Of a stretch of DNA of 64,000 nt, positions 38,942 to 46,049 are shown piece by piece. The notes under the pieces are model-generated. The model did no database searches. It had not been told where the DNA came from and was given only the letters and a program-made list of their open reading frames with translations. This DNA is from Calidifontimicrobium sp035325925. Lineage in GTDB: Bacteria; Pseudomonadota; Gammaproteobacteria; Burkholderiales; Burkholderiaceae_C. Where the stretch lies: the NCBI RefSeq assembly GCF_035325925.1, contig NZ_DAOKZA010000001.1, positions 62,001 through 126,000 on the forward strand, read 5' to 3'. The stretch's first letter is position 1, and each line of letters starts with the position of its first letter. The translations under genes and the position numbers were made by a program.

Positions 38942-39204
38942 GCGCCGGCCCGACCCCGGCCGGCGTCGTGCTCGGCCGTATCGCCGCAGAGCTGCACAGC
39001 GTGATGCGCCAGCTCGAGGGCGCCATTGGCAACGACGACACGCGGTCGCTGCCATCGGTCATGGCGCACGTGCAGGTTGTCGGCCTGCTCGCCGACGAGG
39101 CCGCGCAGGCGCTCGGCGAGGTGCGCGTCGCCGACGCCGACAACTGGCTGCATTCGCCGGCGGTCGCGGAGGCGATGCAGGCGCTGAAGGGGGCGAAGCG
39201 ATGA
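38938..39204 (+). CDS. Small helical protein of unknown function
   Basis: An 88-residue protein starting at a GTG that overlaps the previous stop (GTGA) and preceded by GGGAGG. It is mostly helical (GRIAAELHSVMRQLEGAIG, VVGLLADEAAQALGEV). No family is recognised. It overlaps the ParB-like gene by 4 bp, so it belongs to the same translational chain; codon use is consistent with a real gene. Confidence 0.6.
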   Translation: MSAGPTPAGVVLGRIAAELHSVMRQLEGAIGNDDTRSLPSVMAHVQVVGLLADEAAQALGEVRVADADNWLHSPAVAEAMQALKGAKR

Positions 39205-40100
39205 GCGCCGACCTGCATCGTCACCCTCTGTCGGCCGCGTTCGGCGACATGCCGAAGGACGAGTTCGACGAGCTGGTCGCCGACATCAAGAAGAACGGCC
39301 TGATCTCGCCGGTCGTCTACCTGCGCGACGAGCACGACACGAAGCTGGTGCTCGACGGCTGGCACCGCTACCGCGCGTGCATCGAGGCCGGTGTCGAGCC
39401 CCGGCTCGAGCCGTTCAACTTCGTGACCGAGTCGGCCGACGAGCAGAGCGGCCGCAAGATGTCGCCGGCCGAGTTCGTCGTCGCGGCGAACGCGCACCGC
39501 AGGCACCTGAGCCGCGAACAGCGCCGCCAGGTCGTGGTCGAGCTGCTGAAGGCCAAGCCCGAGGCCAGCGACCGCGCCATCGCCGCGCAGGCGAAGGTCG
39601 ACCACAAGACGGTCGGCGCCGTGCGGCGCGAAGCCGAGGCAACTGGGGAGATTCCCCAGTTGGGCAAGACGACCGGGAAGGACGGGAAGACGCGGGTGAA
39701 GCCGGCACGCGCGAAGTACAAGCCGAAGCCGATGTCGCCGCGTGCCATCGCGGTCGCGCGCCAGGCTGATTCCTCCCCTCCGCGCCGGGACAGGTGGCAG
39801 GCCTTCATGGTCGACCGGTGCGGTTGGGTGCCACGAGACCCATGGGTCTTAGGAAAAGCGTGCCAGGTTGACGGCATCGCCCTCATTGCCAGTTCACGCG
39901 GAGACAACTACGTCTTCATCACAGCGCGAGAGGCGGGCTACGACCCTGTGGCAAAGCTGCCAGAGGCAATATTCGAAGTCACCGCGCACGTTGAGTTCGC
40001 CCACTCGACGCCGGAGCACATCGCTCACATAGAGCAGTGCATCGTTGACGCTGCCGCGGCGCTGTTGCGTACTGCCAGGCCGGTCAAGGCGGCAGCATGA
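39201..40100 (+). CDS. ParB/Srx-like N-domain protein
   Basis: A 299-residue protein. The N-terminal ParB-like nuclease/CTPase fold covers about 5-90 (HPLSAAFGDMPKDEFDELVADI, ISPVVYLRDEH, LVLDGWHRYRAC). A basic HTH region follows (LSREQRRQVVVELLKAKPEASDRAIAAQAKVDHKTVGAVRREAE). The last roughly 100 residues (from about 190) match nothing I recognise and have noticeably more A/T-ending codons, suggesting a mosaic junction near 39765. In phage islands such proteins act in regulation or DNA modification; partitioning is not implied. Confidence 0.8.
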   Translation: MSADLHRHPLSAAFGDMPKDEFDELVADIKKNGLISPVVYLRDEHDTKLVLDGWHRYRACIEAGVEPRLEPFNFVTESADEQSGRKMSPAEFVVAANAHRRHLSREQRRQVVVELLKAKPEASDRAIAAQAKVDHKTVGAVRREAEATGEIPQLGKTTGKDGKTRVKPARAKYKPKPMSPRAIAVARQADSSPPRRDRWQAFMVDRCGWVPRDPWVLGKACQVDGIALIASSRGDNYVFITAREAGYDPVAKLPEAIFEVTAHVEFAHSTPEHIAHIEQCIVDAAAALLRTARPVKAAA

Positions 40101-40330
40101 CCGCCGCCACCATCCCCCCGCTGCGCAGCGACTGGCATCGCATGGGCGCAGGCCTGTCGGTGCGGTTCGAGCTGGTGAACGGCACCTTCTCGGCCGAGTG
40201 GTCGCCGCGCATGCCGACGAAGCGCGAGTTCAAGCGCATGGTCGACCGCTACCGCCAGGCGCGCAACCTGTTCATCGCGCAGATCGCCGCCCGCGGCACG
40301 TCGGTCGCCGTCGTGGAGCTGCCCGAATGA
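40097..40330 (+). CDS. Small protein of unknown function
   Basis: A 77-residue protein that overlaps both neighbours by 4 bp (ATGA at each end). It contains LSVRFELVNGTFSAEWSPRMPTKREFKRMVDRYRQARN and no recognisable domain. The tight coupling to the ParB-like gene and the primase gene suggests a role in early functions of the element. Confidence 0.6.
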   Translation: MTAATIPPLRSDWHRMGAGLSVRFELVNGTFSAEWSPRMPTKREFKRMVDRYRQARNLFIAQIAARGTSVAVVELPE

Positions 40331-42642
40331 CGATCATCTTCAGCAAGGGCAAGGACAGGTTCGACGCCCACCCCGAGCAGCACGCGGTGGACACCGTCGA
40401 GGAGTTCGTCGCGAAGATCGACGGGTGGCGGCAGCCGAAGAAGGGCAAGGGCTACATCTGCGCCGGCTTCAGCGACGGGCACCGCAGCAAGAACACCGCG
40501 ATGCCGGTGCACTTCATGTGCCCCGACATGGATCGCATCGCCGCCGAGCGGCTGCCGGACGTGTGCATGTGGCTGGCCGGCTTCAGCGGCGCGGGATGGG
40601 ACACGCACAGCAGCACGCCGGATGCGCCGCGCATGCGCGCCGTGCTGATGCTCGACCGCGAGGCCACGCGCGAGGAGGTGCTGCGCCTGGGCGCCGCGTT
40701 CGAGGCCGAGGCGAAGGCGCTGTTCGGCGACGACGTGAAGCTGGACGGCACGACCTGGAAGATCGAGCAGCCGGCCTACCTGCCGCCGACGAAGATCTTG
40801 CTCGCGCGCTACATGGGCGACGCGATCGACGTCGACGCATGGCTGGCACGGCCGACCGCGGTGGCGCCGGCCGGCGGCAGCAACAAGACGGTGCAGCAGC
40901 GCGCCGACGACGATGCCGAGCACGACCCGGTGCTGCGCGCGCTGCGCGCGAAGAACATGATCATCGGCGCGCACCGCACGCCGGGATGGTTCAACGTGCG
41001 CTGCCCCTGCAACGCGCAGCACGAGATCGAGAGCGCGGCGAGCTCGACGACGTACATGTTGCCGGCCTACGGCGGCCGCCGCTACGGGCGGTTCCACTGT
41101 CTGCACCATCCCTGCGCCGGGCGGCCGCAGGAGCAGTTCATCGAGGCGCTCGAGCTCGACCCGCGGGCCGTGTGGGCCGAGCAGGCCGGCGGCACGCCGA
41201 CGCCGAGCATCGGCGGCAGCAGCATCGGCACCGACACGTCGACGCGCCCGCTGGACATCTTCCGCGCGATCGCCGCGCCGCCGTTCGAGCCGAGCTACTT
41301 CCCCGCGGTGCTGCGCGACTTCGCCGTGCCGCTGGCGAAGGCTGCAGGGCACGACCCGAGCGCCTACCTGATGTCGGGCCTCGCCGCTGCCGCTGCCGCC
41401 GTGCACGACGGCGTGCGCCTGGCCGTCGTGCCGAAGACGAAGTGGTACGAGAGCGCGCGCCTGTGGGTGCTGCTCATGGGGCCGCCAGGCGCAGCGAAGA
41501 CGCCAGCGATCCGCGCGACGGCGTCGATGTTGTGGACGCTGCACCGCGAGCTGCGCGAGCAGTACGACCGCGAGACGGCCGGCCTCGGCGAAGACGACGA
41601 GCGCCCGCCGATGCCGGCGGTCATCGCGACCGACGTGACGATCGAGAAGTTGTCCGAGCTGCTGCACGACAACCCCCGCGGGCTGCTGACGCTTTACGAA
41701 GAACTTGACTCGTGGCTGGGCAGCCACGACGCCTATCGCGGCGGTCAGGGATCGAAAGACCGCGGTGAGTGGCTGCGCCTGTTCGACGGCGGGCCGCATC
41801 AGGTTGATCGCATCAAGCGCGGCAGCTACTTCGTGCAGAACTGGGGCGCCAGCATCCTCGGTGCGACGACGCCGGCCGGGCTGAAGCGGCACGCGAAGGA
41901 TCTGCCGCCCGATGGTTTGATCCAGCGGTTCATGCCGGTCATCGTGCGGCCGTTGGTGCAGGCCGACAACGACATCACCGACGGCGTGCTCGACGCCGGC
42001 CGGCACGGGTTCGAGGAGCGCATGCGCGAGATCTACGGCACCGCGCCCGGCATCGTGAAGATGACGCCGGCCGCGACCGCCGCATTCCTCGCCAGACGCG
42101 ACGCACTGCGCGACGAGGTCGAGGCCGTCGAGGCGCTGTCCGAGCCGATGGCCGGCCACGTCGCCAAGCACGCCGCGCTGGTCGCGCGCCTCGCGCTGGC
42201 GATGCACATGCTCGACAACGGTGGCGCCGGCACCGAGGTGCTGCTCGAGGAGAAGACGATGCACGACGCGATCGCCGTGATGCGCAACGTCACGCGGCAC
42301 GCGCTGGCGCTGTTCGTCGGCACGCTGTCGAGCGGCGACACGGCCGGCACGGTGGCGCAGGCGGCAGCACGGTCGATCGTGGCGGGCAAGTTCGAGTTCG
42401 TCACGCGGCGTGACCTGATCCACCAATGCCGCCCCTACCGCGACGCGGGCGAGCATGTGCGCGAGGCCGCGCTGCGTTTCCTCGTCGATGCGGCGTGGCT
42501 GACGCCGCTGTCGGATGGGCGCCAGTACGGCGGTCGCCCGACGCAGTACGCGGTGCACCCCGAGTGCGTCACGCTGTTCGGCGCGGAGGGCGACGCACTG
42601 CAGCGGCGGCGTCGTCAGGTCCGCGAGCTGATCGCCGGGTGA
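40327..42642 (+). CDS. DUF3987 primase/helicase-like replication protein
   Basis: A 771-residue protein. Residues about 1-180 resemble a primase-polymerase-like domain. A Cys/His cluster follows (RCPCNAQHE ... FHCLHHPCAG), probably a zinc ribbon. The DUF3987 ATPase region has a Walker A-type loop G385-PPGAAK-T392 (LLMGPPGAAKTPAI), then VIATDVTIEKLSELL and LTLYEELDSWLGS as the acidic motif. Such proteins replicate phage satellites and small integrative elements. The Walker motif departs slightly from GxxxxGKT (AAKT), as is usual in this family. It is the largest gene of the element. Confidence 0.85.
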   Translation: MTIIFSKGKDRFDAHPEQHAVDTVEEFVAKIDGWRQPKKGKGYICAGFSDGHRSKNTAMPVHFMCPDMDRIAAERLPDVCMWLAGFSGAGWDTHSSTPDAPRMRAVLMLDREATREEVLRLGAAFEAEAKALFGDDVKLDGTTWKIEQPAYLPPTKILLARYMGDAIDVDAWLARPTAVAPAGGSNKTVQQRADDDAEHDPVLRALRAKNMIIGAHRTPGWFNVRCPCNAQHEIESAASSTTYMLPAYGGRRYGRFHCLHHPCAGRPQEQFIEALELDPRAVWAEQAGGTPTPSIGGSSIGTDTSTRPLDIFRAIAAPPFEPSYFPAVLRDFAVPLAKAAGHDPSAYLMSGLAAAAAAVHDGVRLAVVPKTKWYESARLWVLLMGPPGAAKTPAIRATASMLWTLHRELREQYDRETAGLGEDDERPPMPAVIATDVTIEKLSELLHDNPRGLLTLYEELDSWLGSHDAYRGGQGSKDRGEWLRLFDGGPHQVDRIKRGSYFVQNWGASILGATTPAGLKRHAKDLPPDGLIQRFMPVIVRPLVQADNDITDGVLDAGRHGFEERMREIYGTAPGIVKMTPAATAAFLARRDALRDEVEAVEALSEPMAGHVAKHAALVARLALAMHMLDNGGAGTEVLLEEKTMHDAIAVMRNVTRHALALFVGTLSSGDTAGTVAQAAARSIVAGKFEFVTRRDLIHQCRPYRDAGEHVREAALRFLVDAAWLTPLSDGRQYGGRPTQYAVHPECVTLFGAEGDALQRRRRQVRELIAG

Positions 42643-42655
42643 GTTGGTGGCAAAG

Positions 42656-42739
42656 GTTACCTTGCGCGCCCGTAGAGAAAAGGCCTCTGCCCCCCTTCAT
42701 GTACTCCAACACCCTGCTTCTACGGGCGCGCAAGGTAAC
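42656..42739. repeat. Perfect 21-bp inverted repeat with 42-nt spacer
   Basis: Arms at 42656-42676 and 42719-42739 are exact reverse complements (left arm begins GTTACCTTGCGCGCC). They start 14 bp after the primase/helicase stop. As RNA this would form a strong hairpin; there is no T-run, so a simple intrinsic terminator is unlikely. It could be a replication origin structure, a regulatory hairpin or a recombination site. The interval 42643-42909 otherwise has no supported gene. Confidence 0.75.
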
Positions 42740-42909
42740 AAATGCCACCCTTTCGGGAACTGGGGCAGGTGTCCAAGTTGGACACCTGGGTCGACCGGGG
42801 GGGGGGGCGAATCCCTGGGGCACCTCGAGCCAGGACCGACCCGTGAGCCAGATTTTCTCGTGCGGGGGTTTCAGGGAGGGGGGGATAGCTTGGACCAATG
42901 GGAGATGAC

Positions 42910-43176
42910 ATGCCGATAGCTGCACCGAAGCCATGCATCCAGTGCGGAGCGCTGGTCCGCGACGGCACCAGCCGTTGCCAGGCGCACAAGACGCGCCCCG
43001 GCACGTTCGCCGACAAGCGCCGCGGCAGCCGTCACGAGCGCGGCTACGGCACCGCGTGGGACCGAACGCGCGAGCGCATCCTGTGCCGCCTGGTCGCCGA
43101 CCGCGACGAGACTGCCGAGACCCTGCTCGCGGTGAACGTCGCAATTTTGCAAACAGGAGGCGCCACGCGACAATGA
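42910..43176 (+). pseudogene. Truncated HNH endonuclease-family gene (N-terminal part only)
   Basis: 88 codons. The start is typical of phage HNH proteins: PKPCIQCGALVRDGTSRCQAHK (a CxxC...CxxH zinc knuckle) and RRGSRHERGYGTAWDRTRERIL. In intact relatives the HNH core follows directly; here the sequence after RERIL reads CRLVADRDETAET and ends without any HNH motif. I infer a deletion or frameshift that removed the catalytic half. GGAG lies 5 bp before this ATG; an ATG at 42898 is also in frame. Confidence 0.6.
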
Positions 43177-43380
43177 CGTCAACCGGCACCGCATCGCCCC
43201 GATCGCCACCCGGCCAGCGCCCCGCACCTCGCGGCCCCGCTGCCCGCCCAACGAACGCCCTCGCGCTGCACCCGCCCCGCCGGCCACCGCCGCAGCTGGG
43301 AAACCAGCGCGGCACCTTTCCACCTTGCGGGTGCTGCGCCAACCTTCGTGCCATGCATCCGCGTCTTTGACGAGGATGCC
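43177..43380. other. Gap between HNH remnant and capsid gene
   Basis: 204 bp with no supported gene. In related phage modules the terminase, portal and protease genes would lie between HNH and capsid; nothing of them is recognisable, so this interval probably contains the deletion scar. Confidence 0.45.
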
Positions 43381-44904
43381 ATGCCCCCGAATCCCTACAT
43401 TGCAGCCTGGCGCGGTCGCGTCGCCGGCCTGCGCGCCATCGCCGCCGCTGTCGGCGTCCGCAACGAGCTGTCGCCGCACGCACGTGCGTTGATGGACGAG
43501 GTCGCCGAGCTGCGCGCGCAGCAGGAGCGCCTGGTCGCGCGCTCGCAGTCCGTGCTGGACGCCGCCACCCGCGAGGGCCGCGCGCTGACGGCCGAGGAGA
43601 GCCGCGCTGTGGCCCGGCGGACCTCCGAGGTGGAGGCGCTCGAGGAGCGCATCGCCGTGCTCGACGCCGAGCTGGCCAAGCCCGCCGGCCGCCAGACCGC
43701 GCGCAACGCCGGCGATGCACCCAGCGCAGCAGAGTTGGCTTCCATCAACGCCGCCCGCGCCGCCGGCGGCCAGTCTGCGGGGCCCCGGCTGTGGGGCAAC
43801 GTGCCCGCGCAGCCGGTGCTCGACGCCGCCACGCCCGGCCGCGGTCGCTTCGTCGACCTGTTCGGCACGCCGCCGGCCGCTTCCGGCTTCGCCGACTTCG
43901 CCGACTTCGTGCGCGCCGTGGCCGCTGGTGACAGTCAGCGCCTGCGCGCTGCCGCGACCGGCATGGGCGAGCTCGTCGGCCAGGACGGCGGCTTCATGGT
44001 GCCGCCGGGCTTCACGCGCGACCTTCTCGACGCGTCCTTCGGCGCCGAGCTGATCCGCCCGCGCGCTCGCGTGCTGCCGCTGATGGGGCGCAGCCTGGCC
44101 GCGCCGATGTTCTCCTGGCGCGACCGCACCGCCGGCCCGGCCGGCCTCGTCGGCTACTGGGCGGGCGAGGGCGACACGCTGGCCAAGCAGAAGGCGAAGG
44201 TCGCCGAGGTGAACTTCGCCGCGAAGAAGCTCACCGTGCTGGTTCCGGTCACGAACGAGTTGCTGTATGACGCCGGCGTCGAGGCCGGGCGCTACCTCAA
44301 GGAGGCGATGGGCGCCACGATCGCCGCGTACCTCGACCGTGCGTTCTTCCTGGGCAACGGCGCCGGGCAGCCGCTGGGCCTGATTAACGGCAGCGACAAG
44401 GTCGCCCAGGCGAAAGAAGGCAGCCAGGCCGCCTCGACGATCAACTTCGAGAACGTCTCGAGGATGGTCGCGCGCCTGCACCCGGCGAGCTTCACGCGGT
44501 CGGTGTGGCTTGCGCACCCGTCGACGCTTCCGCAGCTGATGCAGCTGCAGATCAAGGTCAAGAACGTCGCGGGCACCGAGAACGTCGGCGGCACCGTGGC
44601 GCCGATTCAGGTCGGGGCGGACGGCTCCATCACCCTGATGACGCGGCCCGTGATCCTGACCGACCTGTGCAGCGCGCTCGGCACCGAGGGTGACCTGGTG
44701 CTGGCCGACTTCAGCGCCTACGCGATCGCGCTGCAGCCGTCGATTCGCTTCGCGGTGGCGCCGGAGTTCGGCTTCGACAAGGACGAGACCTACTTCCGCG
44801 CCATCGTGCGCTGCGACGGGCAGCCGATCCACGGCGGCACGACGACGCTGCGCACCGGCTCGGACGCGGTGGCGCACTTCGTCACGCTCGAAACCCGCGG
44901 CTGA
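43381..44904 (+). CDS. HK97-family phage major capsid protein
   Basis: A 507-residue protein. The first roughly 130 residues are a charged coiled coil (the delta/scaffold region, EVAELRAQQERLVARSQ ... EVEALEERIAVLDAEL). The HK97 fold follows: GGFMVPPGFTRDLLD, AAPMFSWRDRT, AEVNFAAKKLTVLVPVTNELL, FFLGNGAGQPLGLI, and the C-terminal VLADFSAYAIALQPSIRFAVAPEFGFDKDETYFRAIVRCDG. It looks intact. No maturation protease, portal or terminase is adjacent, so assembly would need proteins from elsewhere, for example a helper phage. GAGGA precedes the ATG. Confidence 0.9.
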   Translation: MPPNPYIAAWRGRVAGLRAIAAAVGVRNELSPHARALMDEVAELRAQQERLVARSQSVLDAATREGRALTAEESRAVARRTSEVEALEERIAVLDAELAKPAGRQTARNAGDAPSAAELASINAARAAGGQSAGPRLWGNVPAQPVLDAATPGRGRFVDLFGTPPAASGFADFADFVRAVAAGDSQRLRAAATGMGELVGQDGGFMVPPGFTRDLLDASFGAELIRPRARVLPLMGRSLAAPMFSWRDRTAGPAGLVGYWAGEGDTLAKQKAKVAEVNFAAKKLTVLVPVTNELLYDAGVEAGRYLKEAMGATIAAYLDRAFFLGNGAGQPLGLINGSDKVAQAKEGSQAASTINFENVSRMVARLHPASFTRSVWLAHPSTLPQLMQLQIKVKNVAGTENVGGTVAPIQVGADGSITLMTRPVILTDLCSALGTEGDLVLADFSAYAIALQPSIRFAVAPEFGFDKDETYFRAIVRCDGQPIHGGTTTLRTGSDAVAHFVTLETRG

Positions 44905-44908
44905 TGCC

Positions 44909-45262
44909 ATGAATCGGGCGCCCGTTCTCCAAGGGCAAGGCCACCCGCCCGACCGCGCGATTGGCGTCGCCGCGGCCGTGGGTGGCCATCCTCAACAACT
45001 CGTCGACGCGCATCGCATGCACCCGGGCGCGCGTCGCGTGCTGCTCGAGCGCGATCCCGGCAACGAGGGGTACTGGCTGGTGCTGACCCGACGCTGCGGC
45101 GCGTGGCCGGGCGCCGGGCCTGGCAGCGTGATCGAGACGCCGAGTCTGCGGCAGGCTCTGCACGCCGTCCGCATGAAATTCGCGCGACCAGCCGACGCGC
45201 ACACCCGTCTCGACGTCGAGCTTGCGCTGATGCTCGACCGTCTGCTGCCGAGGGCCAAATGA
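44909..45262 (+). CDS. Hypothetical protein downstream of capsid gene
   Basis: A 117-residue protein beginning 4 bp after the capsid stop. The second half (LLERDPGNEGYWLVLTRRCGAW ... SLRQALHAVRMKFARPADAHTRLDVELALMLDRLL) has a convincing protein-like composition. The first 35 residues are less typical. It overlaps the next gene by 4 bp. No family is recognised; a connector role is possible from position alone. Confidence 0.5.
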   Translation: MNRAPVLQGQGHPPDRAIGVAAAVGGHPQQLVDAHRMHPGARRVLLERDPGNEGYWLVLTRRCGAWPGAGPGSVIETPSLRQALHAVRMKFARPADAHTRLDVELALMLDRLLPRAK

Positions 45263-45486
45263 CGCCCGCCACCGCCGCCGCCGAGGCGACGCTGCCGCGG
45301 CACGTGCGCCGCGCGATCAACCGTCTCGCGTCCGCGCGCGCGCAGGCGTACGAGGCCGAGCTGCGCCAGGCGCTTCTGCTCGCCGCGGCCAGGCGCTGGC
45401 ACGGGCGCTCGTATTGGCTGCTCGGCGACGTGCCGCTGGTCGAGGCGGCGGCGCAGGACGTGCTCGGCCTCGAGGCGCGGCCGTGA
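45259..45486 (+). CDS. Small helical protein of unknown function
   Basis: A 75-residue basic helical protein (LPRHVRRAINRLASARAQAYEAELRQALLLAAARRW). It overlaps the preceding stop (ATGA) and the following GTG (GTGA). No family is recognised. The chain of overlaps supports it as a translated gene. Confidence 0.55.
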   Translation: MTPATAAAEATLPRHVRRAINRLASARAQAYEAELRQALLLAAARRWHGRSYWLLGDVPLVEAAAQDVLGLEARP

Positions 45487-45575
45487 AGCGCGACGGCCTG
45501 CTGGCGCTGGGAATCGGTATCGCCGCCTTGATTTGCGGCGCTGTGGCGATTCTTGGACCCCTGCACGTAGGGTAG
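45483..45575 (+). CDS. 30-residue single-pass membrane microprotein
   Basis: Starts at a GTG overlapping the previous stop. It is a KRD head, one hydrophobic helix (LLALGIGIAALICGAVAIL) and a short tail ending HVG. Size and layout would fit a small membrane or holin-like protein, but there are no lysis genes nearby. The call rests on the overlap pattern and the clean membrane helix only. Confidence 0.45.
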   Translation: MKRDGLLALGIGIAALICGAVAILGPLHVG

Positions 45576-45680
45576 GGTCACCCGCGCCGCGTTCGGCGCT
45601 CCTGGCGCGATCTGGCGGGCCGACGGTCGACCCGTCCGTGGGGTCGACCCTGTAACGTCTGGCCGTGCGGCATTACGACC

Positions 45681-45831
45681 GGCCGCCACCACGGTGATGG
45701 CCGCCACGGTGATGGCCGCCACGGTGATGGCCGCCACCACGGTGATGGCCACCGCGGTGATGGCTCCGCCACGGTGATGGCTCCACCACGGTGATGGCTC
45801 CGCCACGGTGATGGCTCCGCCACGGACATGG
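45681..45831. repeat. Minisatellite of nine CACGGTGATGG-type units
   Basis: Nine imperfect tandem copies of a 15-18 bp unit (CCGCCACGGTGATGG and CTCCGCCACGGTGATGG variants), the last diverged to CACGGACATGG. It lies about 40 bp inside the right arm sites. Frames across it on both strands encode only low-complexity PSPW or GDGG-type runs, so it is unlikely to be coding. Copy number may vary between strains. Confidence 0.8.
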
Positions 45832-45867
45832 AGTCCGTCGGTGGCAGTGGGCGCGGCGAGCAGGCAA

Positions 45868-45888
45868 CGATACCCGTGCCGATACCCG
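45868..45888 (+). promoter_or_regulatory. Candidate integrase arm sites, right end
   Basis: Two direct copies of CGATACCCG at 45868-45876 and 45880-45888, about 40 bp inside the right core. They match the pair next to the integrase start at the left end, as expected for arm-type binding sites of a tyrosine recombinase. Confidence 0.55.
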
Positions 45889-45928
45889 ACGCCCCGCAGA
45901 GCGAGCACTGGCGCCATTCGTGCCGTCC

Positions 45929-45941
45929 TGAACATGCAGGT
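45929..45941 (+). other. attR core with original fliE ending
   Basis: TGAACATGCAGGT followed by GTGA. Read in the fliE frame it gives N-M-Q-V-stop (AAC ATG CAG GTG TGA), the probable pre-insertion end of fliE. The bases immediately upstream do not resemble fliE, confirming that only the last codons are duplicated. Confidence 0.8.
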
Positions 45942-46049
45942 GTGACGGCTGCGCGCCGCTTGTCGCGCGCGACGCGGCGCCGCGCCCCGGTGCCCCCCAC
46001 GCACGGTGGGTGCGCCGGCGGGGCGCCGGTGGCACACTGAGGGCACGTC

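Larger units (their letters stand above)
36876..45941 (+). mobile_element. Integrative phage-like satellite element in the 3' end of fliE
   Basis: About 9.05 kb bounded by 13-bp direct repeats. The integrase lies just inside the left end and reads inward. It splits the flagellar locus between fliE and the gene at 46050. Contents are an integrase, HTH/excisionase-like proteins, a ParB-like protein, a DUF3987 primase/helicase, a truncated HNH-family gene, an HK97-type capsid and small unknowns, nearly all on one strand with 4-bp overlaps. No portal, terminase, protease, tail or lysis gene is seen. It matches the logic of phage satellites or a decayed prophage. GC content is close to the host apart from patches such as 39770-40080. 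Confidence 0.85.

Noticed and set aside
42644..42919. 91-codon frame after the primase/helicase gene
   Set aside because: It runs across the 21-bp inverted repeat and a G-rich tract; the product is low complexity without motifs.
45681..45831. Possible CRISPR array
   Set aside because: The units are contiguous 15-18 bp repeats without unique spacers and there are no cas genes nearby.
36876..45941. Complete prophage
   Set aside because: There is no portal, terminase, tail, holin or endolysin gene, and the length is about 9 kb.
45929..45945. Second partial copy of fliE as a pseudogene
   Set aside because: Only the last codons match; the sequence upstream is unrelated. It is the right attachment core, not a gene copy.
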